From positions 186,001-250,000 of the forward strand of contig JAFLBH010000005.1 in the NCBI GenBank assembly GCA_017303905.1: DNA of 64,000 nt, read 5' to 3'. This document shows positions 52,393 to 61,267 of this stretch, one piece after another (positions within the stretch are counted from its first letter, which is position 1; every line of letters starts with the position of its first letter). A program made the translations under genes and the position numbers. Origin of the DNA: Bacteroidota bacterium. Its GTDB lineage: Bacteria; Bacteroidota; Bacteroidia; B-17B0; Aurantibacillaceae. The notes under the pieces were generated by a model. That model saw only the letters and a list, made by a program, of their open reading frames with translations, was not told the origin of the DNA and ran no database searches.

Positions 52393-53127
52393 CTATAAAC
52401 GTTGATGAACTACTTCAAACAACACCACGCCTGTGGCTACAGATACGTTTAAAGATGCGATATTTCCGGTCATAGGAATTTTAACCTGTACATCGCTGCG
52501 CTTTAAATACTCCCCGCTAATTCCATTTTCCTCGGAGCCCATAATAATGGCTGTTGGCTTTTTGAAATCGGCATCGTAAATTAATTTATCTGTCTTCTCG
52601 TGGCAGGCTACTATTTGCAAACCATATTCCTTTAAATACTCTATGGTGTGCTTTAAATTATCCTCTCTGCAAACTTTTAATCGATGTAAAGCTCCTGCAC
52701 TGGTTTTGATAGCATCACCGTTAATTTGCGCTGCTCCTCTGCTGGGAATAACAATAAAATCAACACCTGCACATTCGGCACTGCGGGCAATGGCACCGAA
52801 ATTGCGCACATCAGTAACGCGATCAAGAATTAAAACTAAAGGTGTTTTGCCGGCTTCAAAAACTTCTGCCAATAAATCTTCCGTGCTGTAATAATTTACT
52901 TCGGCAATGTATGCAATGGCACCTTGGTGATTTTTATCGGTAAGTCGCTTTAGTTTCTCAGGAGGCACAAACTGAAACGGAATTTCAGAACCACGCAATG
53001 CCTGACGTAACTGATTAAACAATTCATTGGATAATCCTTTTTGTAATAAAATTTTATCAATGGCTTTACCGGCGTTTATCGCTTCAATAATGGCGCGAAT
53101 TCCGAATATGAGTGTACCTTCATTCAT
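52393..53127 (-). CDS. rlmB: 23S rRNA (Gm2251) 2'-O-methyltransferase-type SPOUT enzyme
   Basis: A 244-aa TrmH/SpoU family methyltransferase. The N-terminal substrate-binding domain (about residues 1-75) starts with FGIRAIIEAI. The SPOUT domain has motif 1 DRVTDVRNFGAIARSAE, motif 2 IIMGSEENGIS and motif 3 IPMTGNIASLNVSVATGVVL, which form the SAM-binding knot. RlmB versus TrmH specificity is assigned by length and N-terminal domain. Confidence 0.88.
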   Translation of the reverse strand: MNEGTLIFGIRAIIEAINAGKAIDKILLQKGLSNELFNQLRQALRGSEIPFQFVPPEKLKRLTDKNHQGAIAYIAEVNYYSTEDLLAEVFEAGKTPLVLILDRVTDVRNFGAIARSAECAGVDFIVIPSRGAAQINGDAIKTSAGALHRLKVCREDNLKHTIEYLKEYGLQIVACHEKTDKLIYDADFKKPTAIIMGSEENGISGEYLKRSDVQVKIPMTGNIASLNVSVATGVVLFEVVHQRL

Positions 53128-53152
53128 GTGCGGTAAAGGTACTTATTAAAAT

Positions 53153-54781
53153 TTAATTAATGATGAGTTTTTTAGTGAGAACAAATTCACCTTTAGTCAC
53201 ACGAACCAAATAGATTCCCTTGCGATAATTGCTAAAATCCAAAGCCAAACTAGCCGGTTGGTGGTTAAAATTGATAAGTGATTTTCCTTGCGCATCGTAA
53301 ACTTCTAAATCAAAACCCTCCTCCGGTAATAATCTGAAATTAACGATACCCGAACTTGGATTTGGATACATGACAAAATCATTCTCATTTTTAGCTATAA
53401 CTTCTAGTCCGGTTGTATTCAACATTTTTGCCAATAACAAATCACCGCTTCCATTACAATTTAAACTAGTAGCTCCCAAGCTCACCGACGTACTTGAAAA
53501 ATAGCCCCCGCAATAAATATTTCCGGCGCCGTCCAAAGCCAAGGCATTCCAACCATCATCTGTTCCTCCGCCTACGCCGTCCGCCCATAAGGCTGTCCCG
53601 GTTGGACTATACGCTACTAAAAAAGCATCGCCCACTCCACCAAAACTTAAAGTCTGAGTTCCGAATGAAGCCAGGAAACTGTGATTATGTCCGTTTACAT
53701 AAATTCGTCCTACCGCATCAACCCCAATACCATAACCGTAATCATCGTTATTACCACCCCCACCTTGTGCCCATTGCGAAACACAATTCGAATTGGTTTT
53801 AATTACCAACATATCGCGACTACCATAATTACTTAATGTGGATGTGCCAATCGTTAAACTCGGACTAAAATAATATCCTGTTAGAATAATATTTCCATTG
53901 ATGTCACGCGTTATTCCGGTTGCTACCTCATCCAGCATGTCTCCAAACGTTGTTGCAGTTAAAACATTTCCCATGTTATTCAATTTAATCAGAAAAATAT
54001 CTGCGCTGGCAGGAGACGTGTTGTTAAGCGTAGTGGTACCAACCGTTAGGCTTGAACTTTTGTACAATCCGGTAACATAAGAATTTCCGGAAGGGTCAAC
54101 CGTAATCCCATTAGCATTTTCAGCGAGATTATCACCAAAGCTTTGTGCCCACATTACATTTCCGCTGGCATCCAGTTTAGCAACAAAAGCATCATTGTTT
54201 CCGAAAGTGTTTAAAGTAAAAGTTCCCATGGTTAAGGTGGCACTGTTGTAATAGCCCGTTATCAATACATTACCGCTAGCTTCAACTGCAACTGCATTAG
54301 CAACGGTACTTCCGCCATCCCCGAAATTTTTCGCCCACAATATATTTCCATTCACATCCATTTTTACAATAAACATGTCACCGAAAGCAGAATTAGTTAA
54401 GGTTGTGGTACCGCAAACCATGCTTGCACTAATGAAACTTCCTACAACATACGAATTACCTATAGCATCTATGGCAATAGCATTGGCATTATCATCAAAA
54501 CCGCCGCCAAAACTTTTTACCCATAATGGATTTCCATTCACATCAAACTTGGCAACATAAGAATCGTAATTACCATTGTTGGTTAAAGTATATGTGCCGA
54601 TTGTAAAATTAGAACTGAAATAATAACCACAAGTATAAGATTCGCCGATGCTATTTACAGCCAGACCTGAAATATTTTCTGAAGCTGTGCTGCCGTGACT
54701 TTTTGCCCATTGCCAATTCGGAACTTGTGCATTTGAGAATAAAGCAATTAAGATTACGATTATGCAGAAGATTTTTCTCAA
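53153..54781 (-). CDS. T9SS cargo protein with SBBP-type beta-propeller repeats
   Basis: A 542-aa secreted protein. Signal peptide (RKIFCIIVILIALFSNAQ), then about eight repeats of roughly 50 aa of the form G..D.FV.K.D..GN..WA..FG....D...GI..D..GN.Y.TG.F, typical of SBBP propeller blades, and a C-terminal type IX sorting domain (MYPNPSSGIVNF, VYDAQGKSLI, YRKGIYLVRVTKG, LTKKLIIN). The start is TTG at 54781, overlapping the upstream gene by four bases. Confidence 0.88.
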   Translation of the reverse strand: MRKIFCIIVILIALFSNAQVPNWQWAKSHGSTASENISGLAVNSIGESYTCGYYFSSNFTIGTYTLTNNGNYDSYVAKFDVNGNPLWVKSFGGGFDDNANAIAIDAIGNSYVVGSFISASMVCGTTTLTNSAFGDMFIVKMDVNGNILWAKNFGDGGSTVANAVAVEASGNVLITGYYNSATLTMGTFTLNTFGNNDAFVAKLDASGNVMWAQSFGDNLAENANGITVDPSGNSYVTGLYKSSSLTVGTTTLNNTSPASADIFLIKLNNMGNVLTATTFGDMLDEVATGITRDINGNIILTGYYFSPSLTIGTSTLSNYGSRDMLVIKTNSNCVSQWAQGGGGNNDDYGYGIGVDAVGRIYVNGHNHSFLASFGTQTLSFGGVGDAFLVAYSPTGTALWADGVGGGTDDGWNALALDGAGNIYCGGYFSSTSVSLGATSLNCNGSGDLLLAKMLNTTGLEVIAKNENDFVMYPNPSSGIVNFRLLPEEGFDLEVYDAQGKSLINFNHQPASLALDFSNYRKGIYLVRVTKGEFVLTKKLIIN

Positions 54782-55236
54782 GCTAAATTAAATTGTTTCA
54801 AATGATGTAAAGCATGCTTATGTAACAAATGCAACCATTGCTCGTAATTAAAATCGCCAAAGAATGGATTCATTACAACAGCATTGGGATTTTTCTTATA
54901 GAAATCGACAAAGGATTTGATTTCTCTATCAATTTCTGTAATGGCCGCCTCTATGCTGAAATTACGTAAGGGCGCAGCCTCTTCTGTCATTAAGGAATTT
55001 TTGGTGCCGGGCTTAAACTCCTTATCACTTAAAGCAAAACTTCTCACTTTCTCCAAAATTGTTTCAGGCGTTTGCAACGGGTGCTCAACACGTTTCCAGG
55101 CTATACCAATGGAATCGGTCATGTGTTCTATCATGCCTTGTGGCGACAATACACCCCAATTGCCCTTTTCGTTACCGTTTAGTTTTTTAAGAAGAGGAAT
55201 ATATTCCTGCGTGAAGAAGAGTTCCTTATTTGCCAT
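54778..55236 (-). CDS. DinB-like (DUF1569-type) protein
   Basis: A 152-aa four-helix protein. The His residues in MIEHMTDS and HLLHKHALHHLKQF are arranged as in the DinB/YfiT metal-binding four-helix fold; NPFFGDFNYEQW is characteristic of the DUF1569 group. Possible thiol transferase; the substrate is unknown. Four-base overlap with the following SBBP gene suggests coupling. Confidence 0.8.
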   Translation of the reverse strand: MANKELFFTQEYIPLLKKLNGNEKGNWGVLSPQGMIEHMTDSIGIAWKRVEHPLQTPETILEKVRSFALSDKEFKPGTKNSLMTEEAAPLRNFSIEAAITEIDREIKSFVDFYKKNPNAVVMNPFFGDFNYEQWLHLLHKHALHHLKQFNLA

Positions 55237-55273
55237 AGTTAAAGCTAAGCAAATAAGTTGAAAAAGTAAAGAC

Positions 55274-55501
55274 CTAAACCTTCATTACCTGAATAATCTT
55301 AACCGGACAATTTGCAGCGGCTCTTAAATTATCTTCGTATTCGTGGTCGTTAACTAAAACCTGATAAAATCCTTTTTTATCAATACCGCCTACCAAAGTA
55401 CATTTCCCATCCCTTCGCGAAACACGCCAACGATCAAATGCTGCTTCTACGCAGGCATTGCAACCAATACATTTATCGCGCTGCTGAATAATGCGTACCA
55501 T
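55274..55501 (-). CDS. Single-cluster [4Fe-4S] ferredoxin
   Basis: A 75-aa protein. RDKCIGCNACVEAAF gives three cluster Cys (CxxCxxC) and AANCPVKII the fourth. Only one [4Fe-4S] cluster can be bound. It overlaps the U32 gene by one base, suggesting it supplies electrons to, or assembles with, that protein. Confidence 0.9.
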   Translation of the reverse strand: MVRIIQQRDKCIGCNACVEAAFDRWRVSRRDGKCTLVGGIDKKGFYQVLVNDHEYEDNLRAAANCPVKIIQVMKV

Positions 55502-56745
55502 CAGGCATCCACAACTTTATATAATTTATCGGAAGGACGAACTTTCTCTGAAACCGGAAAAGTAAAAACATCACCTTTGTTTACCTTCTCCACTGCCTTA
55601 TCCTCTAATCTTAATTCAGCAACTTTAGTTTCAATATAACCGGTAGTTGGTCCTGTAATCATGATTTCATCGCCCACGTTTAAATTATGAGATTCCAATT
55701 TAAATTCTCCCACACCGGATTTTTCAAAATACTTTAATCCGCGACCAATATAAATTTTACGCTTGGTGGCATTGCTTCCATATTCTTTATTCCATTCTCC
55801 CATTTTCTTTCCAAGATAATAGCCATCCCAAAATCCGCGGTTGAAAACCGTCTCTAATTGTTTCTTCCAGTCTTCAATTTTCTCTTGGGTGTAAGTCCCT
55901 TCATTATAGGAATCGATGGCTTCACGGTAACATTTGGTAACCGTGTAAACGTAATCTGCAGAGCGTCCGCGTCCCTCAATTTTTAAAACAGACACGCCGG
56001 CATCTAAAATTTGATCAAGAAAATCAATAGTGCATAAATCCTTTGCCGACATGATGTATTCGTTGTCAACTTCAAATTCTACACCGTCTTCTTTGTCGGT
56101 AACGATATAACTTTTGCGGCAATTTTGAATGCAGGCACCACGATTAGCAGAAGCGTAATTCGAATGCAAACTCAAATAACATTTTCCTGAAATAGCCATG
56201 CATAAGGCGCCGTGCGCGAAGATTTCTACTTCAATTAATCTTCCTGCCGGACCGGTGATGTTTCTACGTTTAATTTCACGGGTGATTTCCGCAACTTGCT
56301 TTAAACTTAATTCGCGGGCGAGAACAACTACATCCGCAAAATTGGCGTAGAACTCTATCGTATCAATGTTTGAAATATTCGCCTGTGTTGAAATATGCAC
56401 TTCAACGCCTTCTTTCTTCGCGTAATTCAATACAGCATGATCAGAGGCAATAATGGCCGTGATACCGCTTTCCTTAGCTGTATTCACAATACTTTTCATT
56501 AAAGCAATATCATGATCATACAACACCGTGTTAAGCGTTAAATACGTCTTTACATCATTATCTTTTCCTATCTGAGCAATTTGCTTTAAATCTTCCAGTG
56601 TGAAATTATTGGCGCTGCGTGCACGCATGTTTAATTGTTCAACACCAAAGTAAACAGAATTACATCCTGCTTTAATAGCCGCCATTAACGATTCGAACGA
56701 ACCGGCCGGCGACATTAATTCTATTTTCTGACTTGAATTGTTCAT
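55501..56745 (-). CDS. Peptidase U32-family protein (TrhP/YegQ-like)
   Basis: A 414-aa protein with the U32 signature EIFAHGALCMAISGKCYLS and the following NYASANRGACIQNCRK, whose Cys residues may bind an iron-sulfur cluster. Related bacterial proteins (TrhP, RlhA) hydroxylate tRNA uridine-34 or 23S rRNA C2501 rather than cleave peptides. The C-terminal beta domain (about residues 325-414) resembles TrhP. The adjacent ferredoxin supports a redox or hydroxylation role. Confidence 0.85.
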   Translation of the reverse strand: MNNSSQKIELMSPAGSFESLMAAIKAGCNSVYFGVEQLNMRARSANNFTLEDLKQIAQIGKDNDVKTYLTLNTVLYDHDIALMKSIVNTAKESGITAIIASDHAVLNYAKKEGVEVHISTQANISNIDTIEFYANFADVVVLARELSLKQVAEITREIKRRNITGPAGRLIEVEIFAHGALCMAISGKCYLSLHSNYASANRGACIQNCRKSYIVTDKEDGVEFEVDNEYIMSAKDLCTIDFLDQILDAGVSVLKIEGRGRSADYVYTVTKCYREAIDSYNEGTYTQEKIEDWKKQLETVFNRGFWDGYYLGKKMGEWNKEYGSNATKRKIYIGRGLKYFEKSGVGEFKLESHNLNVGDEIMITGPTTGYIETKVAELRLEDKAVEKVNKGDVFTFPVSEKVRPSDKLYKVVDA

Positions 56746-56823
56746 GGAATTTGTCGCGTGAAATTATGACAAACACAGAAGAATGTGTATGACTAAAGTC
56801 ATTTTTACCAATGAAAAATCAAT

Positions 56824-56858
56824 AAAAAAGCCCCCATATTTCTATGGAGGCTTTTTAA
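56824..56858 (-). terminator. Terminator downstream of hppA
   Basis: AAAAAGCC.CCATA and TATGG.GGCTTTTT pair with one C-A mismatch around TTTC. It lies 15 bp after the hppA stop on the minus strand and could work in both directions. Confidence 0.8.
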
Positions 56859-56872
56859 AATGATTCGTTAAA

Positions 56873-59662
56873 TTATTTTGCCGGCTGCATTGCTTCAACA
56901 GTAATGTTCAACTTCACGTTTTCACCAACTGTTAAGCCACCACCGATTCCAAATTCACCGCGGCTGATAGCACCACGCGCTTCAAAACCTGCGATGTTAT
57001 ATTTACCGTGATCACCATAATCCTGCATTGAAGTTCCCATGTAATTAAAATACAATTCGAAATCCTTCGTTACACCTTTTAAAGTTAATTTACCTTTTGC
57101 GATGTAAGCGTATTCAGCAGCTGCATCTTCGTCTTTTACAACTTCAGAAGCTTCGAAAGTTGCTGTTTTATATTTAGCTGTTTCGAACAATTCAGGTTTT
57201 TCTTTTAAGTGACCATCACGCATTGAATTTTGAGTGTTGATTGACTCCATATTCATTACGATAAAGATTTTTGGTCCGTTAGCGTTTTGTAAGTTAACAT
57301 AACCGCTATCAATTTGAATTGTACCTTTCACATCCGTAACCACGTTACGTACACTGAAAGCAATTGAACTATGAGAAGCATCTACTTCATAAGCACCGTT
57401 TAATTCATCGATGCTCTTTTTGTTAGCATTCATGATGCTGTCGCATTGTTCTTTGCTGGTACAAGTATATTCTTGTCCGTTAATGTTACACTTTAATACT
57501 TCTTCAGTCACCATTCCTTTTTCGCAACATTCTCCACCTTCACCACCTGTAACAGCGATATAAGGAGCGATAACTAAAGAAACGATACTCATTAATTTAA
57601 TTAAGATATTCATAGATGGACCTGAAGTATCCTTGAATGGATCACCAACTGTATCACCTGTTACAGATGCTTTGTGTGGTTCAGATTTTTTGTAGAACAT
57701 CTCACCGTTAATTAATACACCTTTTTCGAAAGATTTCTTAGCGTTATCCCAAGCACCACCGGCATTATTTTGGAAGATACCTAATAATACACCTGATACA
57801 GTAACACCTGCTAATAAACCACCTAATACTTCAGGACCGAAAATGAAACCAACGATTACCGGAGTAATTAAAGCGATAGCACCCGGCATCATCATTTCGC
57901 GGATCGAAGCTTTTGTTGAGATAGCCACACATTTTTCGTACTCAGGTTTTGCTTTGTATTCCATAATACCAGGAATTTCGCGGAACTGACGACGCACTTC
58001 CTGTACCATGTCCATTGCAGCACGACCTACAGCAGCAATTGCTAAAGCCGAGAAGATAAATGGAATCATTGCACCAACAAATAAACCTGCTAATACATTA
58101 GCTTTATAAATATCGATAGCAGAAATTCCTGCTACACCAACAAACGCTGCGAATAAAGCTAATGAAGTTAAAGCTGCAGAAGCAATAGCAAAACCTTTAC
58201 CGGTTGCTGCAGTGGTGTTACCAACTGCATCTAAATTATCCGTACGCTCACGAACTTCAGGAGGTAACTGACTCATCTCAGCGATACCACCTGCGTTATC
58301 AGCAATCGGACCGAAAGCATCAATTGCTAATTGCATAGCAGCAGTTGCCATCATACCTGCAGCAGCGATAGCCACACCATATAAACCTGCGAAATAATAA
58401 GAACTCATGATACCTGCAGCTAATACGATTGTAGGAACAACAGTAGATTCCATACCAACTGATAAACCACCGATAATATTTGTAGCGTGTCCGGTTGCAG
58501 ATTTTTGAATGATAGAATTTACCGGACGTTTACCCATTGCGGTATAGTATTCAGTAATCCAACTCATGATCGCACCAACGATAGAACCAATTAAAATTGC
58601 AATGAAAACACTCATGCTGGTGAATTCATATCCACGTAAGCTAAGAGTTTCAGGCAACATCCATTTTACTAAAGGATATGATGCTACAACGGTTAATACA
58701 ATAGAAATGATGTTACCAAGATTTAACGCGTTTTGTACAGAATCCTTTTCACCCTTCACACGAACAAACATGGTACCGATGATAGAGAAAATAATTCCTA
58801 AACCTGCAATTAACATTGGTAATAAAATCGGAGAAAGACCATTGAATTTATCGCCGGTTGCATCAATTTCCTGACCTAATACCATTGTTGCTAAAATGGT
58901 AGCAACGTAAGAACCGAATAAATCGGCACCCATACCTGCTACGTCACCTACGTTATCACCTACGTTGTCTGCAATTGTTGCAGGGTTACGAACGTCATCT
59001 TCAGGAATACCTGCTTCTACTTTACCTACTAAGTCAGCTCCAACGTCAGCAGCCTTTGTATATATACCACCACCAACACGTGCAAATAACGCGATAGATT
59101 CAGCACCTAAAGAGAAACCGGTTAATACCTCGATAGCACGTTGCATACCTTCGCCGGTAACGCTATCCACAAACATACCATAGAATACGATAAATAAACC
59201 GCCTAATCCAAACACTGCTAAACCAGCAACACCTAATCCCATTACAGTACCACCTGTAAATGATACTTTTAAAGCTTGTGCTAAAGAAGTACGTGCTGCT
59301 TGAGTAGTACGAACGTTAGCTTTTGTAGCTACTTTCATACCAATATATCCTGCAGTTGCAGAAAAAACGGCACCAATAATAAATGCAACAGCAATAATCC
59401 AGTGTGAGTGGATTTCGCGGCCATTTACTTCATGAATAGTACCGCTCCATCCCAAAAGGATAGCCGCTACAACTACGAAATAACCTAAAACTTTCCATTC
59501 AGCTTTCAAAAAAGCCATAGCGCCTGAGGCAATATAACCTGCAAGCTCTTTCATATTGGCATCACCGGCATCTTGTTTACTAACCCAAGCCGATTTTACT
59601 GCCATTACTAACAAACCGATAATTCCAAGTACAGGAATCAAATAAATAACGTTCTCGTTCAT
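56873..59662 (-). CDS. hppA: Membrane pyrophosphatase fused to a C-terminal YceI domain
   Basis: A 929-aa fusion. Residues 1-about 710 are an ion-pumping pyrophosphatase with 16 predicted helices and the catalytic blocks [29 protein letters not shown] and the C-terminal [23 protein letters not shown] has Ala and Gly at the positions that mark the K+-dependent class (inference), which includes Na+ pumps. A Cys-rich linker follows ([19 protein letters not shown]), then a complete YceI-like domain at about 757-929 ([45 protein letters not shown]). Both enzyme termini should face the periplasm, where YceI proteins work. Confidence 0.93.
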   Translation of the reverse strand: MNENVIYLIPVLGIIGLLVMAVKSAWVSKQDAGDANMKELAGYIASGAMAFLKAEWKVLGYFVVVAAILLGWSGTIHEVNGREIHSHWIIAVAFIIGAVFSATAGYIGMKVATKANVRTTQAARTSLAQALKVSFTGGTVMGLGVAGLAVFGLGGLFIVFYGMFVDSVTGEGMQRAIEVLTGFSLGAESIALFARVGGGIYTKAADVGADLVGKVEAGIPEDDVRNPATIADNVGDNVGDVAGMGADLFGSYVATILATMVLGQEIDATGDKFNGLSPILLPMLIAGLGIIFSIIGTMFVRVKGEKDSVQNALNLGNIISIVLTVVASYPLVKWMLPETLSLRGYEFTSMSVFIAILIGSIVGAIMSWITEYYTAMGKRPVNSIIQKSATGHATNIIGGLSVGMESTVVPTIVLAAGIMSSYYFAGLYGVAIAAAGMMATAAMQLAIDAFGPIADNAGGIAEMSQLPPEVRERTDNLDAVGNTTAATGKGFAIASAALTSLALFAAFVGVAGISAIDIYKANVLAGLFVGAMIPFIFSALAIAAVGRAAMDMVQEVRRQFREIPGIMEYKAKPEYEKCVAISTKASIREMMMPGAIALITPVIVGFIFGPEVLGGLLAGVTVSGVLLGIFQNNAGGAWDNAKKSFEKGVLINGEMFYKKSEPHKASVTGDTVGDPFKDTSGPSMNILIKLMSIVSLVIAPYIAVTGGEGGECCEKGMVTEEVLKCNINGQEYTCTSKEQCDSIMNANKKSIDELNGAYEVDASHSSIAFSVRNVVTDVKGTIQIDSGYVNLQNANGPKIFIVMNMESINTQNSMRDGHLKEKPELFETAKYKTATFEASEVVKDEDAAAEYAYIAKGKLTLKGVTKDFELYFNYMGTSMQDYGDHGKYNIAGFEARGAISRGEFGIGGGLTVGENVKLNITVEAMQPAK

Positions 59663-59682
59663 AATTAATAATATAGGGGTGC

Positions 59683-59690
59683 AAAAATAG
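59683..59690 (-). promoter_or_regulatory. -7 box for hppA
   Basis: On the minus strand TATTTTTG matches TAnnTTTG, 20 bp upstream of the hppA ATG. No clear -33 TTTG. Confidence 0.4.
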
Positions 59691-59772
59691 GAAAATTGTT
59701 GGAAATATGAAATTATATATTGATTTGTATATCAATAACTTACATAAAATAGTGATTTAGGTCCTTTACCTT

Positions 59773-59780
59773 TATATTTG
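59773..59780 (+). promoter_or_regulatory. -7 box for the SthA-like flavoprotein
   Basis: TATATTTG fits TAnnTTTG and ends 11 nt before the ATG at 59792, giving a very short 5' leader. Confidence 0.45.
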
Positions 59781-59791
59781 CAGCACTTGCT

Positions 59792-61267
59792 ATGCAACAC
59801 TTCGATTTAATAGTTATTGGCGGCGGTCCGAGCGGATATGCGGGGGCCATGCGCGCCATTGATTTTGGGAAAAAGGTTCTATTAATCGAAAAGAAAAAAA
59901 TAGGTGGTGCAGGCGTTTACGACGGCGTTCTTACGTCCAAAACGTTGTGGGAAAGTTCGATGAAAGTAGCTTCTATCCGTGAAACTATTCCGGATTACAA
60001 AATAAGCTATTCCGAATTGTCTAAAACAGTGAATGAAGCCGTATTTGAACGCAAATCGCAAATGACGATTCACTTGCACCTGCTTCAAAAGTTCAGAAAC
60101 CATTTATTTTTTTACGAAAAAGGAACGGCAGCCTTCGTTGATAAGCATACCGTACTCGTTACAAAAGAGGATGGTTCCAAAAAAGAATTTACTGCAGATC
60201 ATATTTTAATAGCAACCGGAAGCCGACCTCGCATTCCGCAGAATATAACGGTCGACGAACAAACCATCATTACAAGCGATGGCATAAAAAATTTAAAAAC
60301 AATTCCGAAAAGTATTGTTGTGTTAGGTGCCGGTGTGATTGGTTGCGAATTTGCTACAATCTTTTCCAACCTCGGACAAACTAAAGTTTATTTAATTGAT
60401 AAAGCCGAACGTATTTTGCCTTTTGAAGATGAAGATGTAGCAAAAGTAGTCACGGACAATCTAACCTCGAATGGGGCCGTGGTTCATAGCGGCGCTTCTT
60501 TAAAACGTATGGATATTAAGCCGGAGGGTGTAGAATACGAATTAACCTACAAAGACGGAAGAAATGAAGTTTTAAGAGTTGAGAAAGCCTTGGTCTCTAT
60601 AGGACGTGTTCCGAATATTGAGAATTTAGGTTTGGAAAATGCAGATGTGAAATTAAATGAGCGTGGTTGTGTTTGGGATGACGATACACAAACCAACATT
60701 AGTAATATATATGTTGCCGGCGATGTAACAACTGAAATGGCTTTAGTAAATGTTGGCGAACGCGAAGCGCGACATGCCGTAGTAAGAATGTTTGGTCCTA
60801 CTATTAAACCGCTTACCTACAAAAACATTTCTACTATCATGTTTTTAAATCCGGAAGTGGCCGCCGTTGGAATGAATGAACAAGAATGCAATGCCAAAGG
60901 AATTCCGCATAAAGTAGTGAAGCTCGATTATAGTACCAATGCGCGCGCCATTGCGATGCGAAAAACAAAAGGCTTTTTTAAAATCATTGTAACTAATGAT
61001 AGTGGTATGCGCATATTAGGAATGCGCGTAGTTGGTGAACATGCCAGTAGTGCCATTCAAGGCGTGGCCTATTTAATTCATACCAATCAGGGAATACGTG
61101 AACTCGCCGACATGATGCATCCGCATCCAAGTATTATTGAAGGTGTTCAGGAATGTTTACGTATGTTACTTAATAAATCCATTTACAAACCGTACATCTT
61201 CAACGATCGTTTAAAATGTTACGTTTGTGAAAATGGCGTATGTACGCCAATCAATAGTTTGGTTTAA
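59792..61267 (+). CDS. SthA-like NAD(P)/FAD-dependent oxidoreductase
   Basis: A 491-aa protein of the pyridine-nucleotide-disulfide family. FAD site LIVIGGGPSGYAGAMRA, NAD(P) site VVLGAGVIGCEFATIFSNLG, second FAD motif NIYVAGDVT, and the dimerisation-domain HPHPS. The redox-active CxxxxC after the first helix is absent (GGAGVYDGVLTSKTL), as in soluble transhydrogenase, so it is not a lipoamide dehydrogenase. The tail adds a Cys cluster, KCYVCENGVCTP. The 3' end overlaps the convergent kinase by four bases. Confidence 0.82.
   Translation: MQHFDLIVIGGGPSGYAGAMRAIDFGKKVLLIEKKKIGGAGVYDGVLTSKTLWESSMKVASIRETIPDYKISYSELSKTVNEAVFERKSQMTIHLHLLQKFRNHLFFYEKGTAAFVDKHTVLVTKEDGSKKEFTADHILIATGSRPRIPQNITVDEQTIITSDGIKNLKTIPKSIVVLGAGVIGCEFATIFSNLGQTKVYLIDKAERILPFEDEDVAKVVTDNLTSNGAVVHSGASLKRMDIKPEGVEYELTYKDGRNEVLRVEKALVSIGRVPNIENLGLENADVKLNERGCVWDDDTQTNISNIYVAGDVTTEMALVNVGEREARHAVVRMFGPTIKPLTYKNISTIMFLNPEVAAVGMNEQECNAKGIPHKVVKLDYSTNARAIAMRKTKGFFKIIVTNDSGMRILGMRVVGEHASSAIQGVAYLIHTNQGIRELADMMHPHPSIIEGVQECLRMLLNKSIYKPYIFNDRLKCYVCENGVCTPINSLV

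Noticed and set aside
59792..61267. Dihydrolipoyl dehydrogenase (lpd)
   Set aside because: The redox-active CxxxxC motif is absent, and no 2-oxoacid dehydrogenase genes are nearby.
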